Source: Batrachochytrium dendrobatidis JAM81 (taxonomy: Eukaryota > Chytridiomycota > Chytridiomycetes > Rhizophydiales). From it: a stretch of DNA of 64,000 nucleotides. Below the pieces are notes generated by a model. That model saw only the letters and a list, made by a program, of their open reading frames with translations, did no database searches and was not told the DNA's origin. This document shows, piece by piece, positions 1 to 10,012 of the stretch (its first letter is position 1; every line of letters begins with the position of its first letter). The stretch covers positions 1,509,099 through 1,573,098 of the forward strand of contig NW_006281100.1 of the NCBI RefSeq assembly GCF_000203795.2. The letters run 5' to 3'. Made by a program: the position numbers and the translations under genes.

Positions 1-925
1 ATACAAGATCAAGTATTCGATACTACGTACCCACTTTGTAATGCTCAGACAAAATAGCGAGTTCAATACCACCTCCCCAAGAATTTGGCTTGAGTATCCA
101 GCTGGCGTATACAGAGGGATCTTTTCCTAGTATAGCAGCATTGTAGTGTATTGGGTCTGCCAGAATTTTGCTTGAAACGACTAGTTTAAACGATAGGTTT
201 AGCCATTCAAATAAACTGGTATGACGACAAACTGATTCAGTGCATTTGGCATGGCAAATCAATAATACCGTTTCTTAATTTAGAAGATATTTCTGGATTG
301 TTCTCCAGCAGATAACTTGGATTATACAAGGAGATGTTAGCAAGTATTGCTGCCGAGTAATAGTATCCACGCAAGCAATAGCTTACCCGATCGATCGAAA
401 CAAGCAGCTATTGTCATCCTTCATTTCACGGACTACCAATATGCCACCATTGACAGGGATGGAAGTAGCAGGGATAGATTTTGAAGCGGGGACAGTATGT
501 GGTTTGGTAAGTTCTACACTAGCACCCAGAGTAGTATTTCTATCGACAATCAATTGCTCGCCGTCCTTGATTCCGCATGCAGAGATGGTATCGGTATCGG
601 CTCCAGTAACAAGTTTTGGCGGAAATCCAAATTTAACTATTAGACCAAGCCAATGAGCAGATGCCGTTAATAAGAACAATATCAGATACTGACTATAAAA
701 AGCAAGGGTTGAAGCAGAAGAGGATTGACTCAACTGGACTGAGTCATGACAGGGATTCCAGTTACAGCAGCCAGAGAAGCTTTGAGATCAGCGAGACTGG
801 AAGTAGAGTCTAGACCAGCACCAAATGTGTCGACGCCTTTTGCATGCCTACAACGAAGTCTCTGTACATGAGTCAGTGATGATGTGGTTTATAGTGATGT
901 TAGTAAGCAGGATTGTACATACCAT
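1..925 (-). CDS. OTU1: OTU1/YOD1-type ubiquitin thioesterase, 3' end outside the window
   Basis: OTU-family cysteine protease that removes ubiquitin; OTU1/YOD1 works with Cdc48/p97 in ER-associated degradation (family knowledge). Exons read by hand on the minus strand are 925-923 (ATG only), 861-735, 636-387, 315-269 and 180-31; the next intron begins at 30 and leaves the window. The protein starts MRLRCRHAKG and has the N-terminal UBX-like fold of OTU1 (KFGFPPK, then IKDGEQLIVD). The OTU catalytic block DDNSCLFRSIG follows, with the nucleophilic Cys, and then KILADP, ILGKDPSVYASWI and WGGGIELAILSEHY, all diagnostic of OTU1. The catalytic His region and the C-terminal zinc finger lie beyond position 1. 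The start is set by a 3-nt exon whose splicing restores the usual MRLRC opening. It is divergent from the MYND gene. Confidence 0.9.
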
Positions 926-1227
926 CGTGAATGGGCTGGAGAGTGCTGATACTCAGTAAGACTTCAATGGTAGTAAATCACGTGTAGTTGGATGTCAGAA
1001 GCGAGTGTATCTGAAGTCTAGGATCATAACCAGCAATAGCAAGAAATAATCAGAAATAATTAGAAAGTAATGTCATGAATCAAGCCAGAATACTACACTA
1101 GAATGGCACGCTTTATTCAGCATCAACATGTCGAATAGTGACTGATCGACATGTTGATGATGCATTGGTTCAAGTCGAATTACTAAACTCTGGTTTTACC
1201 GGATTCTGATTGTATTCTGCTAAATCA
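926..1227. promoter_or_regulatory. divergent intergenic promoter region with a 14-bp inverted repeat
   Basis: This 302-bp gap separates the start codons of two divergently transcribed genes. It holds a perfect 14-bp inverted repeat (CATCAACATGTCGA at 1121-1134, its complement at 1146-1159, 11-nt spacer). No other element is recognised. Confidence 0.4.
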
Positions 1228-3730
1228 ATGAATTCCACTACGAATTCTACTACGAATTCAACCGCTGGTCCAGATTCTGGTGCTGTTCCTCCCACCGGTG
1301 GGATTATTGAAGCATTGATGCTCTTGGTCTTTGATGTTCTTGCCTTTGTGAGCCAACTGCAGTCGGATCCAAAAGGCGCCATCAGCAACCATCAGCATCT
1401 TGTTGTCTTGCTTCTGATAATGCTCGTTACTCCTATCCTCTTTAAACTGATTTCAAAGTTCTCTCTTTCTACTCAGGTATCTATATTACTGATCCTAATC
1501 TTATGAGTTACAGACCGAGTCGCCCCACTTTGTTCTGTTCATGTTCTGGTAGTTTTTCTTTATTCATATGCTGTAGTCTATACTAGTATCTAGTATGAAT
1601 TGCTATGGGATCACTAGATACTGTGTTTCTAATGTCTTGAGGCACATACTACCAATTTCAACCATCTTGTGCTGATTGTTTATGCACTTGTCCTGTCTTG
1701 TCATTTGCTTTGATCAAACTATGAGTTTGATGAGAATGCCTCAAATACCACGGCATGGATCTGTTTAATAGTCGCTATTCTATTCTTTATCGCTTTGATC
1801 AATCTTCAGCTGGAAAATCCAGTGTCACTATTTACTGACAATATATTTGATATCTAACAAGGCAGGAGTAGATCTTCGATTAGCAGGAAATGTTGAGGAG
1901 GAGGCAAAGGAACTGGAAGAGGAAATTTGCAAGGCTCCCGTTACCGAAGCCATTTGGGAGATTGGTGTCAGTGCCAAATCTGCCTCTGTTGTCGAGGAAG
2001 GTGTCGTTCGTGTAGTTGCGTTTACCAAAAATCTGCGTCCTCCCACTGCCGAGCATATTGTTGCTACTCTGATCAAGGCCATTGCTCGTCCCGAGTTTTT
2101 GACCAAGTCGCCTGTGCGTCGTCCAAAAATCGCCATGTTTTTATCTTCCCGTACCTGCTCTGACGCAATCGTTTCCAAAGTCGCTTCTATCATGAATGAC
2201 AAGTGCGGCATACGTGTCACTACTAGCGAAGCTCTTGCTCCAGAGCTTTCTAAAATCCAAAAGAAACGATCAAAGGAAATCTTGCAACAAGAGGCAAAGG
2301 ATCAGGTTACGACCCCACGCGGTGTAAAGAATCTTGATATTAAGCTGCTGCCTATGCCCAACCGTTTTTGTTTTACGTGCAAAAAAGAAATTCTTACCAA
2401 ACCTAGCCAGTGCAGTGCTTGCAAAGCTGTCATTTACTGCTCTGCAGAATGTGCTGTATGTATTGTTGTTTTAACGTTAAAGTGTTGGATTTAAATTGTA
2501 TCGGTTTTGATGTTATTAACACTCTGTTGAACCACATTAGAAAAAAGATTGGCCTCAGCATAAGCCCATGTGTGGTCTGCTCAAAATCAATGTCGCCCAT
2601 TTGGAGGAGTGGAAGCTTCATAATCTGCCTTTTGATTTTTATACCGAAAAATCTCCTTTGGCTTCATACAATCAAGTTCCTTTCCTTAGCCAGCAGGGGT
2701 ATCACAATGTTGGCATATTTCGTCGTCTCTGTGGCTGCTATAACAATGTTGCCTGTGGTGAAATGGCAGCTAATATGCTTGCTCAGATCCAGGACACCAA
2801 TCCGTCAGCACAAGAAAAGTTTACTATGCTCGGTCTACCAGATGAGATGTACCCATTATCTAAGCCTTTTCCTAAAGACTTTGATGTCAATACAATTGTG
2901 GACTGGAAAACGCTATTTGAGGCTCGTGGATGGTCGTTTGACAATCCAGCCGCGCTTGTTCTTGACATTCCCATGACTATTTGGTACCTCACTAATCGTT
3001 TTGTTATACAGGGTCTTGCCGCTCAAAAAAAAGGTATGCTTTTGCAATCATGGATCTATTATCCAGCACAACACTAGTCGCATCTGCCTTTTTATTTCTG
3101 ACAATCTATACAATTAATTGTTTATACCCAAATGTTTAAACAGAGCCTTGCCTTATCACCATTCACCTGGTGGGTGTCGAAATTGAGGCCGATTACATGG
3201 GACTATTTGAGGTTCTTTTGCCCATGTTTCCCGGTTGCCATGTAGCAATCCATATGATTGGGCCATCTATTTCCAAGGACATCAAGGCAAAACATCGATC
3301 CATTGCCATGCGCAGCGAAGCTTCCGATAGTAGTATTTTTATTTCTTTCAACACGGATCTCTACTTGCCCAAATATCTTGAAGGAACTGCTTTCCCCATT
3401 CCACCCAACCTTCCCGATGAGATCAAGACCAAGTTCAATTTTGGTGTAGGCAAGCCTGATTTGGTCATTGCTCTTAATGCAGCTGTCATGTCATACAAAG
3501 AATGGAAACCGTGCGTTCAGATGCTGATAGAGGCCAATCAAAAGGCAGTGTTTACAGATGGACTTGAGCAGATGGGCGATGCACTGGGCTCCAATCTACC
3601 TCACCTTGGATCTAAACTGTCAGTCAAGGCAACTCCTAACCCCTTCCGTCATCCCGTGTATCAGTACAAACCAGACGTTAATCTCCCATCATGGTCTAAT
3701 GGGTTTTACTTTGGAATTGGTCCACTTTGA
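1228..3730 (+). CDS. MYND zinc-finger protein with MSS51-like C-terminal region
   Basis: Proposed exons are 1228-1476, 1823-2455, 2541-3033 and 3144-3730, giving 653 aa in frame. Exon 1 encodes an N/T-rich start and two hydrophobic stretches (IIEALMLLVFDVLAFV and LVVLLLIMLVTPILF), suggesting a membrane-anchored N-terminus. Near residues 265-306 there is a complete MYND finger (FCFTCKK, CSACK, YCSAEC, HKPMC); the final ligands come from the next exon, which supports that splice. The C-terminal half (IHLVGVEIEADY, FPGCHVAIHMIGPS, KPDLVIALNAAV, then NPFRHP) resembles the C-terminal domain of MSS51-like MYND proteins, some of which act in mitochondrial translation (family knowledge). A mitochondrial role here is inference. 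The 346-nt first intron is unusually long, so the link of exon 1 to the rest is the least certain part; the true start could differ. Confidence 0.75.
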
Positions 3731-3824
3731 GTTCAAAATAAAAATGCTGTAAGCAAATGTTGCAAGCAAATACTTTTATTTCAAGTTTAGATCTACATCT
3801 GTATACACGTAAAACGGAGTATCA

Positions 3825-3950
3825 TTACAACTGTATTCACATGAATGAAGTACCAAATGTTAAAATGCATGATAAACAATCATGTTTGATTAGTGCCAAT
3901 CTTACTGGACAATAATTTTTTTGAATTCTTAGTTTACCAATCGCTGTGCT
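3825..3950 (+). repeat. dispersed MITE-like repeat copy (left end)
   Basis: The terminal motif reads TTACAACTGTATTCACATGA (3825-3844). About 25 bp later comes the second conserved block TGATAAACAATCATG, then ACTGGACAATAATT, matching the order seen in the copies at 4924, 9465 (reversed) and 53929. It begins about 95 bp after the stop codon of the MYND gene. Confidence 0.55.
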
Positions 3951-4923
3951 CATTCTTGTACAAAAATACAGAGCAAATGCTGATATTTCTGTTCCAATAC
4001 ACTCGAGACCTTTTAAACAGCGACATGCAACACTCAGACTGCCATTTCATTGAGCAATACTCCATTTCACAAACCATCTGTCTGATTAACATGGTTCACC
4101 AACTGTTCAACAGAGGTTTGAAGCTACACTCATAGTCCTTTATTTTCTATTCTTGAACCCCACAAAAAAATGATTCTAGCGTCTGGAATGGACCAACACC
4201 AACGCACGATGCCATCCAAATACCAAAAAATTGAGAGTTTTGATAAAAGAATCAGTTTATAGTAGAAAACCCGAATATCTAACCATTGCGTATTCCAAAA
4301 CAACCAATACAAAATAAATACAAGTGTTGAATACAAATTTAAATACTGTTTATTTCAGAGGTAGTTACTTCAAGATCAATACAGTATTTCATGTTACATG
4401 AATATAATTATTGGAGATGCCAAAACAACCAACTCGGTCAAATACAACTTAAAAATATACCGCTTCTCAGGTGCAAAGCATGCCATAGAAGAAAAGGACA
4501 CACCCTGTGTTTTTAGAAGCGGTTAATGCATTACCGCTTAATATTTGTCACCGGGAACGTGAGATCGACCACAGAGCAAAGTCGAGCTCGAACTAGTGGT
4601 GCAGTGTTTATTGTTCAAGTGGAAAAAGATTCGGTGAAAAAAACTAATATTTATAGTAATTAAATCTACCTGGGGATGAGCTGATTGTTTTTTCAAGTGG
4701 AGTACTTTCCCCAATCCAGTTGAGCAGTGAGATTGGGTTGGACATGTACTGATGGATGTGATGCTATATTGTACAAGAGCATTAAGAGAACTGACTCATG
4801 ATCTCAATACATTTTTTATTCCATGAGATCTAATAATAATTTATAAATGCCACTAAACACTTGTAATAGCTGCTTAGTGTGTTGCAAGTATTGGATTGGA
4901 AACTATATATTTATTTACCACCA

Positions 4924-5045
4924 TTACACCCATATTCATGTAAGGCGAAACAAGACAAAGGAATCAGTAAACAGTCATGAAATGACTTGTCGGTTTATTG
5001 GACAATATTATGTCATGAACTCTCTAGTTGACTGGTTTTCATATT
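4924..5045 (+). repeat. dispersed MITE-like repeat copy (left end)
   Basis: The terminal motif TTACACCCATATTCATGTAA (4924-4943) matches the family consensus at 17 of 20 positions. It is followed by TAAACAGTCATGAAATG and GGACAATATTATGT, then GTTGACTGG, in the family order. No right end is recognised before the coding start at 5131, so the copy appears truncated. Confidence 0.6.
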
Positions 5046-5130
5046 CGTTTTTGAATAAAAAATTGAATGCTCATATTACAGCTTCAGTAAATCCCACAAA
5101 GTCAAATTCAACTTTATCCGTGTACAAATC

Positions 5131-8100
5131 ATGTCATTAGATATGGGTTCAACACCCTATGCAGATACAGAGCTGAAAGAACAGTCAACAGAACACCAAA
5201 AAATCAGCGAATTGTCTCAAAATATTGCCATCAGCGCCATTGCGGAGCAGTTTTTGGATGTCCCAGAAGTCAGTTTGGAAATGCGAGCATATCTGGTTCA
5301 AACCACACTTCCAACAGTTGTATTATCACTCGAAAAATTGATTATCGAAGTGGAGAGACGCAAAAACCTTGAATGCGATGGTATAGACAAGAGCTTGAAA
5401 AATGAATGCTCCAGGTCCATTGAGCTTGCCGACTCTCAAACAACTTTAGACGACGCAACCAATATGCAATACGATTTACCCAAGGATAGATTTGACGCGC
5501 TCAACTGGCTTGGTATGTTACTTTAGACAGCCAAATAGTGGAATAACATCAATATAATGGATGCATGGGCATGATTGTTTTAAAGTACTATATTGATCCA
5601 ATCTATATACTTTTTTACCAAAAACTTTTTAGCACAACACTTGTTTCGAAACAATCCTACATACTCCAACTTTTCCGAAGAAACATCATCACCATATGTC
5701 AAAAGCATAAAGGCTGTAGCCGAAGGACTTTATAAAAAAATATCAGATTTGGTTGCTTTCAAGGAAGCAAAAAAAATTGCAGACGAGTTGGCCAAGCAGG
5801 ATGAGATTGAAAGAATTAAACTTGCTCAGATTGCACGAATCGACGAAAACAGGCGCATCTTTACTAGCTTGCTTGGCTCAACATTCAAAATTTGGACTAC
5901 ATCTATATGGAGAAAACAGCCAGGAGTGCTTTACCGTTCAGAGATTGTAATTATACATTTGCTTATATGTTTTAATGTAGTTTTTAAAGTCTGATGGCTA
6001 ACTGCTGCGCAAACATGGATTAAAACTAAATATACAATCGTTTTGCAATACTAATAGATTGAAGAGTTCAAAAGTGTAGCGCAAACTACCGATATTCAGT
6101 CATGTCCGGAGCTATACGCTAAAGTGATTGAGCAGTGCGAATATATCTCAAAGGAAAAATCCAGCATGAACATTGATATTCCTCCAAACAATTTACTGTT
6201 TGATCCATCCGAGCCAATCTATGCCCTGGATCCAGCAGCAGTAGAACGATGGGACTGCAATTTTTTTACAAAGATGAATCTTAAACTTATGTGCATGTGG
6301 AGCGTCAATGAACTAACCAATTTTCTTCGAGTTCTCTCATCAAAAGTCAGTGGTCACAGCACACTGCTCAATACAGTATATAAAGAACATCTGTACGTAC
6401 CCAAATTCAAACTTTCTCCAAACTCTACCGTCAATGATTGGCTTGAAGCACTGTTGCCAATTTCAGAGGTGTTGAAGCTGGACGATTCGATTCACGAGGA
6501 TGCAGCCTCTAAAGCATTCAAAGACTTTTGTTTGGGAAAATCCAATCCGCGATTCCAGAATGAGACTGATACAGACATTACCGCAGATTCTGACGACACT
6601 GTGGCGGTATCGGAGAGTATTTATAAAGGTTTTGCTAAAGGAATTTTAGGAGAATTTGGCACTGATTTGTTCTGCAGTCTAATGACTCAAATCAAAAAAG
6701 AAGTCGAGGAAGAGCAGATTCATGCCGAAAAGCGTACAGCGCGAGCTAATGCTGCCATAACAGCGTCTCAAATAAGCTCTGCCGTAAAAGCACAGCTGGA
6801 AACAAAAAATCAAGCTCTTGATCAAATAGGCAGCTTTCTTGCTTGCCTTTTAGAGCCAAGTGGAGTTTTGCGAGTTGGATACCTTATCAAAATTCTCACT
6901 ATTATCATTGATAATCCTGATATTTCTCCTACAGTATTGAAACTTTTATCTAGTATCAGATCACACCTTGGATCGCTTGAAACAGTGTCTATAAAAGAAA
7001 TGCTGATCAAAATTGAATCCATATGTGAATCTGATATTCAAGGGCTGGCTGAAATGGTTCCATTGCTGACGTGGGCACTCGATGTGGTGACGAGCAAAGC
7101 TGCAGAGTCTAAAGAAAATACATTTTCTCGATCTAAAATTGAACAGGAAGCACTGGAAGAAATTGAAACAATGGCATTGCAAACTGATTTATCTGTTTCC
7201 ACTGCTTGCAACGCTTTTATCAATGTTCTAGAAAATGCATTTCAAAAAATTCATCCAAATAGCAAGGCATTTGGCCGAGTTTCGTTGGTTGAAACTGCTC
7301 TCACCGGATTGACTAATGGACACGATAAGCTTACCGATGAAGATTTAATTGCTTCAAGTGGAGTTATCGAATCATTTATGCGCACAGTAGCTACCAGCAA
7401 GGAGCTCAGATCTACTCATTTGGGACTAACCACAAACGAAGGCTCTGGCATTGACTACCATATTATTTTACTTGAAAATAATGTTTTAATTGAGGATGTG
7501 GCATCAAATGCAATGCTGTCGGAAGATTCATTTGTAACAGCGGTAACTAAAAACATTCAATCTAACGAGCAAGCTAAATTTATGGGTGTCTCTTTGGTTT
7601 CAGCGCAAGATAAACCATTTGGCGCATTTGATATGGTTATGTGTGGACCTGAAATACTTACTCGCGCTGATATGGATTTTTCCAAGGTAGCTGATGAATG
7701 AGTAACAATGCTATGTTTTTTGGTCGACTATTTTAAATCACAAATTTGAGGCAAAGTAACTGATTTTATTTGCATTGCTAGCTTGCGGTATCTCGATTAG
7801 TAAGTCTTTTAACCCGCATAGAGAATCGTATCAAGTCAATTGAGGTGGCAAAATCGGCCATGAGCTATTTGTCTAGCCGATGCAGTGCTGAAATTCAAAT
7901 CTTTATAGTTGAGCCAAATCCTAAATCACTTGATCCCGAAATTTTTCAAATCGAGTCCGTTTCTTTATCTACACCAGAAGCATCTTATCCGCAGTCCGAG
8001 TCGCGTTCAATTCAGGCTTCACCTTACATTAGACCATGGTCATCTAGGCTTTCTAAAGTTGAAAAAGATGATATCCCTGGCCTGTAAGTGGTTTTTATTC

Positions 8101-9436
8101 TTCATGCAAAAGTCGTGCATTACAACTATTTTTAATACTAACTTCACTATTGATCCATAACTACAGTTCGGAAAAGCTTGTGGAAGTATGTACTACAGGA
8201 TTGGCAATCACGGTGCCAGAAAATCAAATCGGATATTGTGTAATTCCAATTAATAATGCAAATGGAGAGTGCATTGCATTGGTGACTCTCAAATCTGACA
8301 GCAACATGGAGGCTTTGGATGAACGTGTAAAAGAAATATCCAAACTCTGTAAATTAATTGCTGGAGCTTTAGAAAATTTTAAAGAAAGTCAATTTGGAGC
8401 AGTAGAAAGCACACAAAGTGTGCATCTGGGTAAGTGGGTTGAAAACTATATATGCCGTTTCTAGCCATAGATTGACTAACTTGCAGCTGATGCATCAACC
8501 AATACCTCTTATAAAACCAATTGAATGCATACATAGATGCCAGTTCAATTGATGAGATGACTCGGCGACGATTTATTTTTGGAAAAATAGTTCTTGGATA
8601 TGTACGAGAGTTGTTGCTCAAAATGGACAATCGGGCTTTGGCGGAACTTCGTAGCTACAAGAAACCTCCAAAATCCGTGCATCGTCTTGTCAAAGGCGTG
8701 CTGTATATTTTTGGAAAAACACCAAAAGAAGGTATGGTGCTGATTTATCATTTGATTTAGAATCCAATTTTTAATCTTTTGGTTTGATATAGTCAAAATC
8801 TGGTTAGACACAGTCAAGGTAAGTTGATGCGCGATCTTGGACTATAAATAAGGTGGCTTATGCAGTTTTTATGTCCTTTAGCTATTTACAATGGAAATTG
8901 TCAAAAAAATGATTCATTATGACCCTACAGCTATTCAGAAAAAGATCCGGTTTACACGAGTCAAAAGGATTCTAAAAAGTATGTATTTTCATGAAAAATT
9001 TAAAATGTATATGGCTGCATCAATCTAAATTACCGTTTTTATCAAAGTGGTGCCTTTCCAAGATCAAGGAGCTGATAAAAACTACGTGGGATCACCGGCG
9101 CAAATTATCCGTGATTGGCTCACAGTTGTGGTTGAGCTTAGAGATCAAGCAGTTACTGCACGTCGTGCAAGACCCGATGTGTTTGCTCTTGCATCGCCTG
9201 AATCGACAATTATGGAGGATGCTGATGAAGAGGAAGAGGATGTGGAGAAAACAGCTAGTGATGGAAATATATATGAGGCAGACACCAAGATAGCATCACA
9301 TAGCGAACTGAATTCCCAGCCAAATGATATAGCAGATAATATGGTGGGTGAAGATACTGAAGGATCGCAGTTGGATCTTACTGTTCGGTTTGGTGATGAA
9401 GATGTGGTAGCAACTACCGACGCGCCAAAAATATAG
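5131..9436 (+). CDS. EFCAB5-like protein (Dpy-30-like motif, GAF-like region)
   Basis: Nine exons (5131-5512, 5633-5946, 6058-7686, 7782-8083, 8167-8429, 8537-8731, 8793-8818, 8882-8978, 9048-9436) join to 1,198 aa. The N-terminus has a Dpy-30-like helix pair (YLVQTTLPTVVLSLEKLIIEVERR, quoted in part as TLPTVVLSLEKL, then DALNWLAQHLFRNNP). A helical middle region follows. Around residues 690-960 there is a GAF-like segment (TGLAITVPENQIGYCVIPI, then GECIALVTLKSD). Next comes a strongly conserved block, LAELRSYKKPPKSVHRLVKG, YIFGKTPKEV and MIHYDPTA. The tail is acidic. The arrangement resembles animal EFCAB5, a protein linked to cilia; a flagellar role is inferred and no EF-hand is obvious. 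One exon is only 26 nt. An alternative acceptor at 8486/8487 was rejected because it runs into a stop. Confidence 0.75.
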
Positions 9437-10012
9437 ACTCTTGGTGTCCATGTTGCATTATCATTTACAGTCGTACTCACATAAAATAGAACACTTTTCT
9501 GTATCTATCCTTGTGATTGTCTTTATTTTTGTTTGAAATAAACAATTATTAATTACCCGTTGCGCTTTCTTACTAGAAACTGGCTACTCAATAAACATTC
9601 ACGATTCTTGAATAAACACAATATTGTTCAGTAAACTGACAAACCACTTCATGATTGTTTATCATATACACTGACTCTTTCGTTTAGCGTTCCGTTTAGA
9701 TGAATACGGATGTAATCGTACTTTTGATAACAAGTGTGATCCCATTGCTGAGCAGACATGACTCGAAATGCAATGACTAATAAAACGAACCGTGAAATAA
9801 GTATTTACAAGAACTTTGACGAGTGTGTCAAGAGCAGCGTGATAACAGTGTTGATTTGAACGCAGTTATTTGAAACTGATACCACATACAGTTCAAGATG
9901 CCATTAGAGCACCAAAAATGGTCGACGGAAGTTTCCGTTAGAACACAAAATTCGCCAAACAAGTATAATCAATTCAGCAGTACATATACCATCCTTGTCT
10001 TGATAAACTCCT
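9437..10012. other. intergenic region occupied mainly by one MITE-like element
   Basis: The left half is the repeat at 9465-9715. The remainder (9716-10012) precedes the BEACH gene start and shows no recognisable feature beyond ordinary AT-rich promoter-like DNA. Confidence 0.5.
9465..9715. mobile_element. MITE-like element with terminal inverted repeats
   Basis: The left end TTACAGTCGTACTCACATAA (9465-9484) and right end TTAGATGAATACGGATGTAA (9696-9715) are inverted relative to each other, and each is close to the family consensus TTACAGCCGTATTCACGTAA or its complement. The 251-bp body has no ORF. Its right part, read in reverse, contains the TGATAAACAATCATG and GAACAATATTGTGT blocks shared with other copies. 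It starts 28 bp after the EFCAB5-like stop codon, so it may lie in that gene's 3' UTR. A target-site duplication was not evident. Confidence 0.6.

Larger units (their letters stand above)
3731..5130. other. 1.4-kb intergenic region with two dispersed-repeat copies
   Basis: No ORF here has recognisable features; the short ORFs at 3893-4135 and 4847-5140 are low-complexity and overlap repeats. Two copies of the dispersed terminal-repeat family begin at 3825 and 4924. An imperfect hairpin cluster built on ACCGCTTCT/AGAAGCGGT lies at 4459-4538. The EFCAB5-like start codon follows at 5131. Confidence 0.5.

Noticed and set aside
3893..4135. 80-codon plus-strand ORF after the MYND gene
   Set aside because: It overlaps the body of a dispersed-repeat copy and has no coding-like features.
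4847..5140. 97-codon ORF running into the EFCAB5-like start
   Set aside because: It covers a repeat copy and overlaps the real start in a different frame.
8487..8523. Extra exon in the EFCAB5-like gene using the CAG acceptor at 8484-8486
   Set aside because: It reads into a TGA with no donor before it; the acceptor at 8536 restores the conserved frame.
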